Shown: piece after piece, positions 28,162-38,053 of the stretch | Position numbering within the stretch: the first letter of the stretch is position 1 | Layout: each line of letters opens with the position of its first letter | Assembly (NCBI RefSeq): GCF_002749975.1 | Contig: NZ_PEIG01000002.1 | Coordinates: 124,001-188,000, forward strand | Origin: Gloeocapsopsis sp. IPPAS B-1203 | GTDB taxonomy: Bacteria > Cyanobacteriota > Cyanobacteriia > Cyanobacteriales > Chroococcidiopsidaceae | DNA length: 64,000 nt | Direction of reading: 5' to 3' | Notes under the pieces: model-generated | What the model was told of the DNA's origin: nothing | Seen by the model: the letters and a program-made list of their open reading frames with translations, nothing else | The model's database searches: none | Program-made: the position numbers and the translations under genes

Positions 28162-29205
28162 TGCTCTCCATAGTGACTTTTGATGGAAGTGTTATGTAAA
28201 GTCAGTAAAGTGGCTATTTTCGCAAGCCTAAATTCGTTCACTTGCTGTCAAGTTTCCTCATTGCTGATTTAATTGCTGGTTGTTGATGAAGAGGTAGCAC
28301 AAAGCAACATCCAGCAGAAAATTTACAGCTATTGCTGCATGAACAAGGCTTTTTAAGTTTCGTAGTATGTTAGCGAAGAGCAGAAGGTAAGCTTACTTTT
28401 TGGAATGATTTTGAACTGCTCTTATCTAAAGTTGAGAAAAGTTGTGCAAAAAGTAGATCTACAGTCCAAATTTGTGAAAGTTCTTGCCCAAGATACTTAG
28501 CATATCAGGTAGCCAGTATCTACATTAAAGACAATTTATAGACCTGAATTTTCCCTACAAATGCAAGGTTGCGCAGTGGAGAATTGTATTCTTGCAGTAG
28601 GTATTTGTTCATTAAATTCAAAACAAAAATTAATTTGCCTCCTTTGCTGACATTTCAAAATTTTGAGATATAACAGAATTACACAATCAAACTTATCGAA
28701 AAAAGATTACGCTGCTTAAAGAACACATTCAAGCGTAATTTTACTGAAAAATTTTTAGTTATATTTTGTTTGCAATTATTTGAATTTCAGTGTATATACT
28801 GAAGCAAAATGATGTTATGTTATGAACCCAATAATGGCTAGGTCAAAGCTTTAGAGACAATTGCAAAGAAACAGGCAACCAGAACAATTCAGATATAAAC
28901 TATAAAAAATAATATTAATAAAAGTATAGATTTCTGTTTTGAAATGTAGATTATGGCGTAGCAGCACTTAGTAGAATAAGATAGCGATCGTTATACTTTT
29001 TAAACTTTTTTAAGCTATAGAGAAAAAACTTAATTATATGAGCTAGGATATTCTCCCACAGCAAAAATCGCAGGCGATCTTTCACCTGCGACTCTAACAG
29101 TATGTTGGAGTATTACACATTGCTACTCTTTTACAGAGGTAGTAAGTAGGTGGACGTCATTATTTACTACAGCTGAGGTGTGAAGTAGCCAGACTACTAG
29201 TTTGG
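28162..29205. other. Long AT-rich spacer between beta-helix copies 2 and 3
   Basis: About 1040 bases without a recognisable gene. It holds the promoter of copy 2 and, at 29068-29091, the terminator of copy 3. Confidence 0.5.
29068..29091 (-). terminator. Rho-independent terminator of beta-helix copy 3
   Basis: TCGCAGG and CCTGCGA pair perfectly around a 10-base loop. On the minus strand the stem is followed by a run of five T. It lies 115 bases after the stop codon at 29206. Confidence 0.75.
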
Positions 29206-30927
29206 TTAATGTGCAATCGATACCTGAGACTGCAGTGCACCTAAATCAACTACTTTACCAGCAGGAACTCCCATGGCATGAGCGATATCGGCGGGTAATG
29301 CTTCCCCACGTTTGATTGCAGGGCTACCTGATTTCAAGCGAAAATCATTAGCTTCTGCATTGACAAAGAATGGATCGTTACTATTGGTGACTTCTAATCC
29401 ATTAGACTCTAGCCCTGTAGCTGAGACAAAGCTAGCAAGGGTGCGAAACGTATTAAAGCATTGACTACCACTTAACCCCCAAACCACAAAGTTTTGTGGT
29501 TCATTTACTGCTGGACGGTAGTAAGCATTGTAATCAGTGACAGGGATCATTTGTCTTGATTGCTCTCTTAATTCGCAGCTAGGAGCAAAGAAGGTAGGCC
29601 CATTAGAGTTCCATAAGATGTTATTTTTGACAACCGTGTTGCGCGTAATCCAAGTAATACCGTCTGCAATCTCTTGTGTTTTTGTATTATTGCGCGGTGT
29701 TTCTTTGATTAAGAGGTTAGCATGGTTGCGTACAAGAGTATTGTTGTAGATACGGGCACTCGACGCATTAAGTATCATAATTCCAGCAGGAGCATTCTCA
29801 TAGACTACATTTGAAGCAATAATTGCTTTGTGTGCAATTTCATACATAATGCCGATGCTGGCATTTTTCCGGACGACATTATTGACGACGGTGGAGTTTG
29901 TTGTAGACTCGTCAATCCACAAGCCTATCGCATTATTGTGTTCAACAAGATTGTCACGCCATACCAAGCCATCAGTCCAAATAGTTTTGATGCCTGCTGC
30001 ACCCCATTGTTTTGAGAAGTTTTCGACATTGTTGTGACTCAGAACATTATTCTCTAACAACATCCGGTGAGCATAAACACCCGCTACTCCTTGACGTCCG
30101 TTGTAGCTAAGGATATTGCCTCGCAATACTGCATCTGTATCAGTTAGTAAAACTCCATTCAGTCCATTCCATATAAGTGTGTTGTTTTCTAATGTCACGT
30201 TTGGTCTTCTGATATTAATAGCGTTATCAGCGTAGTGTGTAATCCCCAAACCACGAATTACTGTATTTTCTGCAGAGTTGGAAGTCGTAAAAGCAAACTC
30301 TTTAGCTGTCGATTCCACAGTTTTACCTGCTGGATTACTGCCAATGTAAAGTTTCTTATTAGCTGCATCCACATAAAAAGTTCCTGGGACAACTTGAGAT
30401 TTGCTACCTACTTGCTTCTGCGTGACATTATTAATGAACACCATATCTCGATGACCGGCTAAGGGGTAATTCTTGTCAAGAGATTCAGGTTGTCCTTTAA
30501 AAGGAAATGAATGTTCCCAGCCATCTTTACGCCAAATATTACCGTCTTTTACCCAATCGTTAACAACAACACTACCCTTAATCCAAGGTTTCTCGTGTGG
30601 GTAAGCTTGTAAAGTCAGATTTTTACGAATGTTAACTTGGACATCCCGATACACACCACCCCGAAAGATAATTGTTGCATCACTAGGGGCTGCTGCTATT
30701 GCTTTTGCAACTGACCACGGAGAGTTGACAGTTCTACCAGTGTTTGTGTCTTGTCCATCTGGAGATACAAAATAAGCATCACTAGGAATTGCGTAATTAG
30801 TATTTTTTATTTCAGGAACAGAGTTGTTGCTAGTTGCTGAAGCTGCTCCTGGAGACAATAATAATACTGTTAATAAACCTTTGGTAAATAAAAGAGTCTT
30901 AATTTGTTGCCAATTAAATTTAGTCAT
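29206..30927 (-). CDS. Secreted right-handed beta-helix protein, copy 3 (diverged)
   Basis: A 573-residue paralogue of the two proteins downstream, with the same architecture: signal peptide (about 1-31, ending ASA), AYFVSPDGQDTNTGRTVNSPW, ATIIFRGGVYRD, then Asn-ladder coils (NNTLIWNG, RGNILSYNG, ENNVLSHNN, NNTLVRNH). It is clearly more distant, with roughly two-thirds similarity by eye, and has no long stretch of identical DNA, so it predates the duplication that made copies 1 and 2. A conserved Cys pair near the C-terminus (PSCELREQ, SQCFNTF) is shared by all three and may form a disulfide. Enzyme activity not known. Confidence 0.86.
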   Translation of the reverse strand: MTKFNWQQIKTLLFTKGLLTVLLLSPGAASATSNNSVPEIKNTNYAIPSDAYFVSPDGQDTNTGRTVNSPWSVAKAIAAAPSDATIIFRGGVYRDVQVNIRKNLTLQAYPHEKPWIKGSVVVNDWVKDGNIWRKDGWEHSFPFKGQPESLDKNYPLAGHRDMVFINNVTQKQVGSKSQVVPGTFYVDAANKKLYIGSNPAGKTVESTAKEFAFTTSNSAENTVIRGLGITHYADNAINIRRPNVTLENNTLIWNGLNGVLLTDTDAVLRGNILSYNGRQGVAGVYAHRMLLENNVLSHNNVENFSKQWGAAGIKTIWTDGLVWRDNLVEHNNAIGLWIDESTTNSTVVNNVVRKNASIGIMYEIAHKAIIASNVVYENAPAGIMILNASSARIYNNTLVRNHANLLIKETPRNNTKTQEIADGITWITRNTVVKNNILWNSNGPTFFAPSCELREQSRQMIPVTDYNAYYRPAVNEPQNFVVWGLSGSQCFNTFRTLASFVSATGLESNGLEVTNSNDPFFVNAEANDFRLKSGSPAIKRGEALPADIAHAMGVPAGKVVDLGALQSQVSIAH

Positions 30928-31370
30928 TTTTCAAATATAAGTAATTATTTTTACTACGAAAAAAATAGGTCTGTTGATAAGATCCTTTTCAAATTCATGT
31001 CTGCACAACTTTTCGTTGAATCTTGTTTGCATTAAAACTAAAATTCAAAGAATGAAATAAGTATTTTGGAAAACTTTGTAAAAACTTTCTAAAAACTAAT
31101 TAATAGTTGATTGAGCAGAGTGAAGACTAATTGAAGAACCTCATCTGTAGCTATATCCTATTCACTTCAACCCAAGATCATCATTAGTGTAAATACGACT
31201 TTTATGATTTAAAAAACTAACTTTTTTTTCGGTATATCTGCGGCTGTTAGCAAATTTTGCCCTTATTTTACTTGTCAGTATTCTACTGAATGATATTTTC
31301 ACGAACGGTATTAGCTCGTATATTTATTGCTATACTTGGCTGATAAAGATACGTAAGTCATCAAGTATAA

Positions 31371-31386
31371 GGAGGTAAAAACCTCC
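31371..31386. other. Hairpin with a Shine-Dalgarno core in its stem
   Basis: GGAGGT, a loop of four A, and ACCTCC form a perfect six-pair hairpin. No open reading frame of any length follows, so a translational role is unsupported. Confidence 0.4.
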
Positions 31387-31840
31387 CCACAGCTAACGTT
31401 TAATTTAGTTAACCTGCTTAAAACACCGTCAAACTGCACAATGTATCTGAGATGCGCTTAAGAAACAGTATGTCTTTACCTTTTTAACAAGCGCAGTTAA
31501 AACACTTGCAGGGAATAAGTTTATTGGTAATTTATTCTCGTTGACCTACTAATACTGTTCGTGATTTAGTAGTAATTATTCAGTTATTCCTATACTTCTT
31601 GTAGGAGAAATAGTGAAGATATTTAACAATAAATAAAGATTTTATTATAATCTCGAAATAAATGAGAGTTTATTTACTTTTATAAGTAATTACAGATTGT
31701 AATGACGTCAGTGTTATCTCCAAGCAGTTACCTGTAGAAACACCATTTTGGAGACATCTGTTTGCTTAAGTAAATCTTCGTAATTTAAGTTGGGCTTGGA
31801 TTGTAAGTAGTCGCGTACTGTCGAATAGGCTGTTGTAGGT

Positions 31841-31865
31841 AAAAGAGAGTTATTAACTCTCTTTT
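31841..31865. terminator. Terminator of the polysaccharide gene run
   Basis: AAAAGAGAGTT and AACTCTCTTTT are perfect inverted repeats with a 3-base loop, about 50 bases after the stop of the sulfotransferase gene at 31917. On the minus strand the second arm ends in TTTT. Confidence 0.65.
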
Positions 31866-31916
31866 ATTTTCTTCGCTGTGCAGAGTATTACTGACAAATG
31901 AATACTTGTCGTGTTT

Positions 31917-32822
31917 CTACTTAAGCCATCCTGAGAGATCCCGTCCTAGTAGTTCTTGCATTTGTAGAATGTCTTCGCGATATTCTTCTACTAACTGTTT
32001 ACGCATCTCAGGTGAAATCGGCGGTGGTGTATCAAAAACTTTACTTCTAACATAATGTCGTACTCCATCGGGTAGGAGTGTTTTCATCGCAGGTTTGATT
32101 GGCTTGAGATTATCGAGCAAATCGCTAAAAAATTGGTTTTTGGGAACAACAGATACATTATATTTACGAGATACATCAGGTTCAAAGCTGGAATCGACTT
32201 CCAAAAATTCAAATAAGTCTTTAATGACTCCTGCAGGGTTAGTGTTTAGATCTTCATACAAACAAACTTTAATTTGAGAACGGTCGAATAAGTCAAGATA
32301 GCGGCTTAACTGCTTGTAGTAGAATCCTTTGGATTTATAGTGCCAAAGAAAGACTGAATTTTCACGAATTCGCGTTTCTTCTTCTTGAAGTGCGTGTTTA
32401 AAATCTTTCAGTGGCTCATGATTGTGCCTGATAGCATGCAAGAAGTTGGAATAGGCTCTTTCAGCTGGATGACGTAAAATAGCGATGAGCTTGGCATGAG
32501 GTAGGTAATGTTTTATTCGCTCAGCAGCTTGGGGAGCATAAATGTATGAGGGAGATGCTTCTCCGATTAATGATGATTCTGGTGCTCCTTGAAAAAGTTT
32601 TTGGTAGTCTTTAATGTTATTGATGACAGCAAACGATTCGTTGCGATCAGCTTCAGAGAAGGATTCGTCTGGGTTTGCACCTTCATATGTAAAAAAATGT
32701 GGCTCCTTGATAGGACTCATGTAAATTTGCGGATGCTGTTTTAAGTAATAGTAGAGAGAAGAAGTTCCAGCTTTCTGCGCTCCTATGATCAGGAAATTAG
32801 GCATTGACATATGTTTCGGCAT
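31917..32822 (-). CDS. Sulfotransferase domain protein, copy 1
   Basis: A 301-residue protein of the Sulfotransfer_1 (heparan-sulfate-type) family. The PAPS 5'-phosphosulfate loop is FLIIGAQKAGTSSLYYYLKQ (residues about 10-29), followed by the family motif SPIKEPHFF, and the 3'-phosphate-binding element is AILRHPAERAYSNF. It should move sulfate from PAPS to a hydroxyl or amino group, most likely on a polysaccharide given its neighbours. Inner starts at 32810 (MSMPNF) or 32804 are also possible. Two further paralogues lie at 38054 and 39069. Confidence 0.92.
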   Translation of the reverse strand: MPKHMSMPNFLIIGAQKAGTSSLYYYLKQHPQIYMSPIKEPHFFTYEGANPDESFSEADRNESFAVINNIKDYQKLFQGAPESSLIGEASPSYIYAPQAAERIKHYLPHAKLIAILRHPAERAYSNFLHAIRHNHEPLKDFKHALQEEETRIRENSVFLWHYKSKGFYYKQLSRYLDLFDRSQIKVCLYEDLNTNPAGVIKDLFEFLEVDSSFEPDVSRKYNVSVVPKNQFFSDLLDNLKPIKPAMKTLLPDGVRHYVRSKVFDTPPPISPEMRKQLVEEYREDILQMQELLGRDLSGWLK

Positions 32823-32911
32823 CCTTATTGTGTTGTTGGAAGCTTAGTTCATACCGAGTGGTAAATCGGTTACAAGCAAAACTACTGAGTTATACTGAGT
32901 TCTAAATGAGT

Positions 32912-34066
32912 TTATTTAACTTGACGTGGTGGAGCTTGATCAAAAGCTGATGCGATCGCATTCCATGCTAACTTACGTTCAAGTTGGGCATCTAGCGGTA
33001 GTGGACGTATCGGAGCACCATCCTGACGAGGGGCAAAGTTGGTCAGCCAAGTGTAGCGATCGCTTAGTCCCCAGGTGATGACAGTATTAACCGCAGGTTC
33101 ATCTAGCACAAGTGATAAGTAATCTTGGTAAACTCCAGCAATAATAGCATCGCGGTTATTTGCTTCGAGAAGATTTTTTTCTAATACATCCATTTCCGTA
33201 ATCAAAATCTTCAGATCGAGACTAGCAACCTCTTTAAGAAAATCTCTTAATTTTTTGGCATTAAACCCTTGAGGACTTGCACCTATATGCGATTGAATTC
33301 CTAATGCATGTACAGGAACTCCTCTTGATTTCAACCGTTCTAAGAGCTTGAGAACTTGAGTTCTTTTCACTGCTGTTTTGGCATTGTCATATTCTAAGTT
33401 GTTGTCGTTATAGACAAGTAATGCTTGCGGATCTGCAGCAGCGGCTGTACGAAATGCCATTTCGATATAATCTACTCCCAATAACCTCAGCCAAGGAGTT
33501 TGCCGCAATCCATCTTTTGTCTTGTTAGGAACGATTGCTTCGTTAACGACATCCCAAGAGTGGATATTTCCAGCATAATGCTGGACTACAGTATTTATGT
33601 GTTCAGTTAATACTTTTGCAGCATTTGTTCGATCGACAGTTTCTTCAAACCATTTGGGTAAAGCCCGATGCCAAACTAAAGTGTGTCCTCGCAACAACAT
33701 GTTATGTTTCTGCGCAAAGTTTGCCATCCAATCACTGCGGCTAAAATCAAACCGCTCAGGAGTAGGGCGTAGTGCCTGCCATTTTAATTCATTCGCAGGA
33801 ACCAACATAGCGCACTCTTGAGCGAAGCGTTGCGCAAACGCTACATTTGTTGTCAGTACTTGATGTTGAGCAGCTGCTCCATAAATGAGTCCTTTATCTG
33901 CTGCGCGTTCTCGTAAAGGAGTATCTCCAGTGACAGCAAATCTTGCGATTCCTCTTTCTTGGGGTTGTTCGGGTACTTGATGCCGATTCAGATAATGATT
34001 TGCGATCGCAACACCTGCACCTGCTGCACCTAAGCTGGATACAATAAGCGTGCGTCTTTTAATCAT
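32912..34066 (-). CDS. GH10 family endo-1,4-beta-xylanase-like protein
   Basis: A 384-residue protein with a basic, Tat-like start (MIKRRTLIVSSLGAAGAG) and a hydrophobic segment, so likely exported. The GH10 catalytic domain (about 60-375) carries the acid/base Glu176 in WDVVNEAIVPN and the nucleophile Glu291 in ILITEMDVLE, plus RGHTLVWH and TWGLSDRYTWL. All key residues are intact. GH10 enzymes cut beta-1,4-linked xylan and some related glucans. Placed inside a polysaccharide biosynthesis locus, it may trim or release the cell's own polymer rather than digest plant xylan; that is inference. Confidence 0.93.
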   Translation of the reverse strand: MIKRRTLIVSSLGAAGAGVAIANHYLNRHQVPEQPQERGIARFAVTGDTPLRERAADKGLIYGAAAQHQVLTTNVAFAQRFAQECAMLVPANELKWQALRPTPERFDFSRSDWMANFAQKHNMLLRGHTLVWHRALPKWFEETVDRTNAAKVLTEHINTVVQHYAGNIHSWDVVNEAIVPNKTKDGLRQTPWLRLLGVDYIEMAFRTAAAADPQALLVYNDNNLEYDNAKTAVKRTQVLKLLERLKSRGVPVHALGIQSHIGASPQGFNAKKLRDFLKEVASLDLKILITEMDVLEKNLLEANNRDAIIAGVYQDYLSLVLDEPAVNTVITWGLSDRYTWLTNFAPRQDGAPIRPLPLDAQLERKLAWNAIASAFDQAPPRQVK

Positions 34067-34110
34067 AGCTGGAATTATAGATGATGAAACGACTCAATTG
34101 CGCGGACTAT

Positions 34111-35157
34111 CTAGACTACAATAGTCTCAGATGCTTGGTTTTTAGCTTGATTTTGGATACGACGTTTTTGACTAGCGCCTATTACCTTCAAACCGATTAA
34201 TTGTAGTTGAGTGTAAAACGGTTGAGGCAAAAACCATAGTGCATAAGCTGCTGTCAGGGTGACAAGAGTACGCCTAGGCTCTTCTATTAATATACGCCAG
34301 TGAGTCATTAAGGCTCTATGGCTGAGATTTATTGCCATTGAACCGTCACTCATTGTGACTGCTTTACGCGCTAAATACCTCAGAGTATAAGCCATAGCTG
34401 GCTTTTCCCACTCAGCTACAACTGCTGGAGCATATAACTGAGCTTGTGCTATGAACTGATCCCAAGACTCCAGTGTTTTGAGCAGATTAGCTGAATTTCC
34501 TATTGAATGTAATCTATATGTAGCTAAAAGTTCAGGAACGACTTCCAATTTCCAGTTAGTTCTCACACAAATGCGGAACCAACATTCAGCATCTTCTGAC
34601 TGACGCAGGTTCTCGTCAAAGTAACAGTCTTCAACAATACCATTGTATTCTTGTTGAAATTTAATTTCTTCTAATACTTCTCGCCGAGTCACCAAACACG
34701 AAGGACTTACTATTGGATTGCGACACAAAATTGCTCCTGGGGTAATAACTTTGTACTCTGTCGCATTGTAAATGCCTAATGGTTTACCAATTTCATCAAC
34801 AAAAGCACAATAACTAAAGCTAACACCTACATTTGGTGACTTTTCTAAATGATTGATATGCTTTTCTAATTTTTCTGGTACCCAGGTGTCATCCGCGTCC
34901 AAAAAAGCAATGTATTCTCCTTGTGCGTGACGAATTCCGTTATTTCTAGCTGCTGACGCACCTCGATTGTTCTGGTGAATAATTTTTATTCGAGAGTCTA
35001 TAAATTGCTGACAAACTTCGATACTTGCATCAGGAGTTCCATCATCAACAAGAATAATTTCAAAATTTTTATACGATTGTGCTAAAACTGATTGCACAGC
35101 ATCTGCAATATATTTTTCAGCAGCATAAACTGGAACAATTACAGAGACTTTTTTCAT
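34111..35157 (-). CDS. Family 2 glycosyltransferase
   Basis: About 348 residues from ATG 35157 (MKKVSVIVPVYAAEKYI); an in-frame TTG three codons earlier is less likely. The GT-A fold shows the nucleotide-sugar motifs LVDDGTPDAS and FLDADDTWVPEKLE (the metal-binding DxD). A C-terminal hydrophobic stretch (about 305-325) may associate with the membrane. It adds one sugar residue in the assembly of the polysaccharide repeat. It lies 45 bases upstream of the GH10 gene. Confidence 0.92.
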   Translation of the reverse strand: MKKVSVIVPVYAAEKYIADAVQSVLAQSYKNFEIILVDDGTPDASIEVCQQFIDSRIKIIHQNNRGASAARNNGIRHAQGEYIAFLDADDTWVPEKLEKHINHLEKSPNVGVSFSYCAFVDEIGKPLGIYNATEYKVITPGAILCRNPIVSPSCLVTRREVLEEIKFQQEYNGIVEDCYFDENLRQSEDAECWFRICVRTNWKLEVVPELLATYRLHSIGNSANLLKTLESWDQFIAQAQLYAPAVVAEWEKPAMAYTLRYLARKAVTMSDGSMAINLSHRALMTHWRILIEEPRRTLVTLTAAYALWFLPQPFYTQLQLIGLKVIGASQKRRIQNQAKNQASETIVV

Positions 35158-35245
35158 ATTTATCAATGCTTATCGCTCATTAATGAGTTTCTTCTACAGA
35201 AAAATGAGTGTTGGATTGCTGATCTTGCTAATTTTTACATAAAAT

Positions 35246-36529
35246 TTAATACCCTTTCAATGGATATGTCTGCTTGTACGACTTATCTACTAATTCTTTT
35301 ACAGGTTGTTGTAATGGTTTCCACAATAATACTGCTATATAAAGTACCCAATATATATCGTTGCGAGAGAGAATGGTACTGTAAGTTACATTAAATAGTA
35401 ACAAAACAGTTAGATACATAATAGGAAATAAAAATTCTGGTCTTTTATTTTGTCGAATATTACGAATAGCTTTAAGAAAAGCGAATAGCAAGCTCATTGT
35501 AAATACGGCAACTCCTAAAAAACCCAAATCAAGCCACAAATCTAAAATTCCATTGTGACCATGAGGAGGCGTCCATCTTACAAACTCCCATACAAAACTA
35601 GAATAACTTTGCCACCCAAGCCAGAAAGCATTGTAGCCATAACCTAACCAGGGACGCTGTAATATCATCACCCAAACAGCTTCCCATAGAGGTGTTCTTC
35701 CCGTAAAGGTAGCGTCTTTTCCAATTAAAGACAGTAGAGTGTCTGCTTCACTTACAACTAAGATAGATGCAGCACTAGCAGTTAAAATTGAAATAATAAA
35801 TATTGGTAAAAAGACCGTTGAGCGCCATCGCAAAGCTGCGTATAAAGGGAGAAGTGCTAGAGTCGTAATGCAAACGAGTAGCGAGGTCTTGGATGTTGAA
35901 AGAACTAGAAGTGCAAATGAGAGAATAAAGCCACTCCATGCAATCCATCGATACTTAGTTTTGTCTAATGCTAGGAGCAAAAATACTAATGTACTTAATG
36001 TCATAGCTCGACCTAAATTATTCTTTTGGGCAAAAACCCCGCGCCACGCACCTGCATGAGGAAAAACATCAATACCATACCTTGGTATAGCTATAGCAAA
36101 AACAAAACTGAGTACTACCATCAGACCAAATGCCCAACCAAGAAGTCTTAGTTGCTCTTTTGGTTGGTATCTTACAGAAAAATAAACGCCAAAAATACTT
36201 GTTCCTAGTAGGGCAAAACTGCGGCGGAGGGTTACGGATGGTACTACTGACCAATAGTATGAGAATAAAGCAATTCCTATTGCTACTATTGAAAGAAGTA
36301 AAGCTATATCTAAATTAAGGTTAGTAGGAATCTTTGTGAAACCTTTCAAGCGAATTAACAGCAACCCTGCAGTAATCGCATAAACAACAAACCAGATAAT
36401 TTGAAATAAAGCACTTCCCTCAGCAGATGCACCATCAGGTCTTAATAAAACCCCTAGTACACCTCCTGTAAATAAAATTAAGGCAATAACTGTAAAACTA
36501 TTTTCTGCTAGTTTTAAAAAGTTTTTCAT
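35246..36529 (-). CDS. O-antigen ligase/polymerase-like membrane protein (Wzy/WaaL family)
   Basis: A 427-residue protein with about eleven hydrophobic segments. The large loop (about 270-330) carries the Wzy_C-type segment LWEAVWVMILQRPWLGYGYN and PPHGHNGILDLWLDLG. Such proteins polymerise or ligate lipid-linked repeat units outside the cytoplasmic membrane. In a locus with a Wzc-like regulator but no other ligase, polymerase is the more likely role. Flippase, export porin and initiating transferase are not in this window. Confidence 0.85.
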   Translation of the reverse strand: MKNFLKLAENSFTVIALILFTGGVLGVLLRPDGASAEGSALFQIIWFVVYAITAGLLLIRLKGFTKIPTNLNLDIALLLSIVAIGIALFSYYWSVVPSVTLRRSFALLGTSIFGVYFSVRYQPKEQLRLLGWAFGLMVVLSFVFAIAIPRYGIDVFPHAGAWRGVFAQKNNLGRAMTLSTLVFLLLALDKTKYRWIAWSGFILSFALLVLSTSKTSLLVCITTLALLPLYAALRWRSTVFLPIFIISILTASAASILVVSEADTLLSLIGKDATFTGRTPLWEAVWVMILQRPWLGYGYNAFWLGWQSYSSFVWEFVRWTPPHGHNGILDLWLDLGFLGVAVFTMSLLFAFLKAIRNIRQNKRPEFLFPIMYLTVLLLFNVTYSTILSRNDIYWVLYIAVLLWKPLQQPVKELVDKSYKQTYPLKGY

Positions 36530-36684
36530 TGGAGAATTAAACCATAAAAACTACTAAGTACCCTAGATTTTTGCAAACTAATTGCTGTTTGGGTAAAGTT
36601 GTTCGTACTAGTGATTAATCCTCCTTAACTTAAAGAATCGCTGATTGACAACTTTCCTCATTTTTAACAATGACCAAGTTTGAA

Positions 36685-37872
36685 TTAACTAGAAAGAGAG
36701 CCTGTGCTAGCAGCAACCTGATGTAAATTGTGGCGATCGCCTATAACCTGTTCATAAATCTTTTCTAGTAAACGTGCTTGCTTTTTCACATCAAATAAAC
36801 TACATACACGCTGTGGTCCAAATGTACTGAAACGATGCCATAACTGCTCGTCTTTCATAAGCAACAAAATATAATCAGCGAGTTCTTCCCAATTACGTTC
36901 TGCGGCAAGAAACCCAACTTCACCATGCGCTACTGCTTCGGGAATAGCTCCACTTGCAAAGCTAACTACAGGAAGTCCCATTGCTTGGGCTTCAGCAAAT
37001 ACCATACCAAATCCCTCAGCTTCGCCCGATACGGCAGTAATACTGGGAACGCAAAATATTTTAGCTTTGTTCATCCAATCTTTTACAACATCTGGTGGTT
37101 GCACGCCAAGAAAACGATACTTATGCAAGCTAGTTTTAGCGAGTTCTTCTAAAGAAGAACGCAGTTCTCCATCGCCAATGATGATTAATTCCATCTCAGG
37201 TTGCATCGCCTGAACTTTACTCATAGCGCGAATTAAGTATTCACAACCTTTTTTTTCTACTAAACGAGCTACAAATAAAACCACAGGTTCGCGTTTAACA
37301 GACTCTGATTGAAATACTTCAGTATTGATACCAGTGTAGTGAACAAGAATTTTATCTGGCGGAAATCCTTGTTGCAAGAGATGTTCTTTCGATTGCTGCG
37401 ATACAGTTAAAAAGAGACTAACCTCCTGCTTCAAGATTTCTCTTCGCTGCAGATATTGACGATAACTAAAATATGATTTTTGAGCGATGTCGTCCGCAAT
37501 CATTTCCTCATACCCGTGGTAAGTTACAATCATTGGGATCTGTAAGTAACGTTTGAGTGGCAAAGCTAAGCTGCCACCTATACCAAAATGGGCGTGAATC
37601 AGTAGTGGCTTTAGTTTTTTCGCAGGCGCAACTAGTGCAGGTGCAAAGCCAAACACCTTGAAACTTGCTTCGCGCGCCCAACCTATTGGGGTGTATTCAT
37701 TTAAAAGCAAAGTTCTTTCTGGGGGGGTGCGTAAACCTTCTTTAATTAAGCGTGAGCCTATGTAATAAGGAGTAAAACGCTCTAAAGCTTCTGCTTGTGC
37801 CAGAACAAAAGTCTCTGAAGGTGGTAACAACCAATCTCGGTAAATCAGCACATTTGGCTTTTGGTTAAGCAT
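36685..37872 (-). CDS. Family 4 glycosyltransferase
   Basis: A 395-residue GT-B fold protein. Residues about 190-360 show VLFVARLVEKKGCEYLIRA, IIGDGELRSSLEELA, YRFLGVQPP and the catalytic region GEAEGFGMVFAEAQAMGLPVV, with the conserved ExxxxxxxE pair. The acceptor domain has HAHFGIGGSLALP. It probably transfers a sugar to the growing lipid-linked oligosaccharide. It is transcribed with the O-antigen-ligase-like gene, 155 bases downstream. Confidence 0.92.
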   Translation of the reverse strand: MLNQKPNVLIYRDWLLPPSETFVLAQAEALERFTPYYIGSRLIKEGLRTPPERTLLLNEYTPIGWAREASFKVFGFAPALVAPAKKLKPLLIHAHFGIGGSLALPLKRYLQIPMIVTYHGYEEMIADDIAQKSYFSYRQYLQRREILKQEVSLFLTVSQQSKEHLLQQGFPPDKILVHYTGINTEVFQSESVKREPVVLFVARLVEKKGCEYLIRAMSKVQAMQPEMELIIIGDGELRSSLEELAKTSLHKYRFLGVQPPDVVKDWMNKAKIFCVPSITAVSGEAEGFGMVFAEAQAMGLPVVSFASGAIPEAVAHGEVGFLAAERNWEELADYILLLMKDEQLWHRFSTFGPQRVCSLFDVKKQARLLEKIYEQVIGDRHNLHQVAASTGSLSS

Positions 37873-38053
37873 TCGTTAATTTATCCCCACGTAAGACTTC
37901 TGTACTGAATTACTGTCGAACTACTGATAATCTATTTACTACCCGATATTAAAAGCTGAAACAGAACTATTTGCGGTTAATAATTAGTCTTGTCAGAATT
38001 ATTTATGCTTCAACTATGCATTATGGAAGAGCCGCATCAAACTGAAACTTTCA

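Larger units (their letters stand above)
23821..28171. repeat. Two large direct repeats carrying beta-helix genes
   Basis: DNA from about 23821-25492 is repeated at about 26492-28171, offset near 2670 bases. The block 24376-24690 looks identical to 27046-27360. Similarity extends about 10 bases upstream of the start codons, through the ribosome-binding site, then stops. Differences are clustered, suggesting duplication with later gene conversion. Confidence 0.85.
30928..31916. other. Long AT-rich spacer upstream of beta-helix copy 3
   Basis: About 990 bases without a gene. It contains a GGAGGT/ACCTCC hairpin (31371-31386) and a terminator-like stem (31841-31865). Confidence 0.5.
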
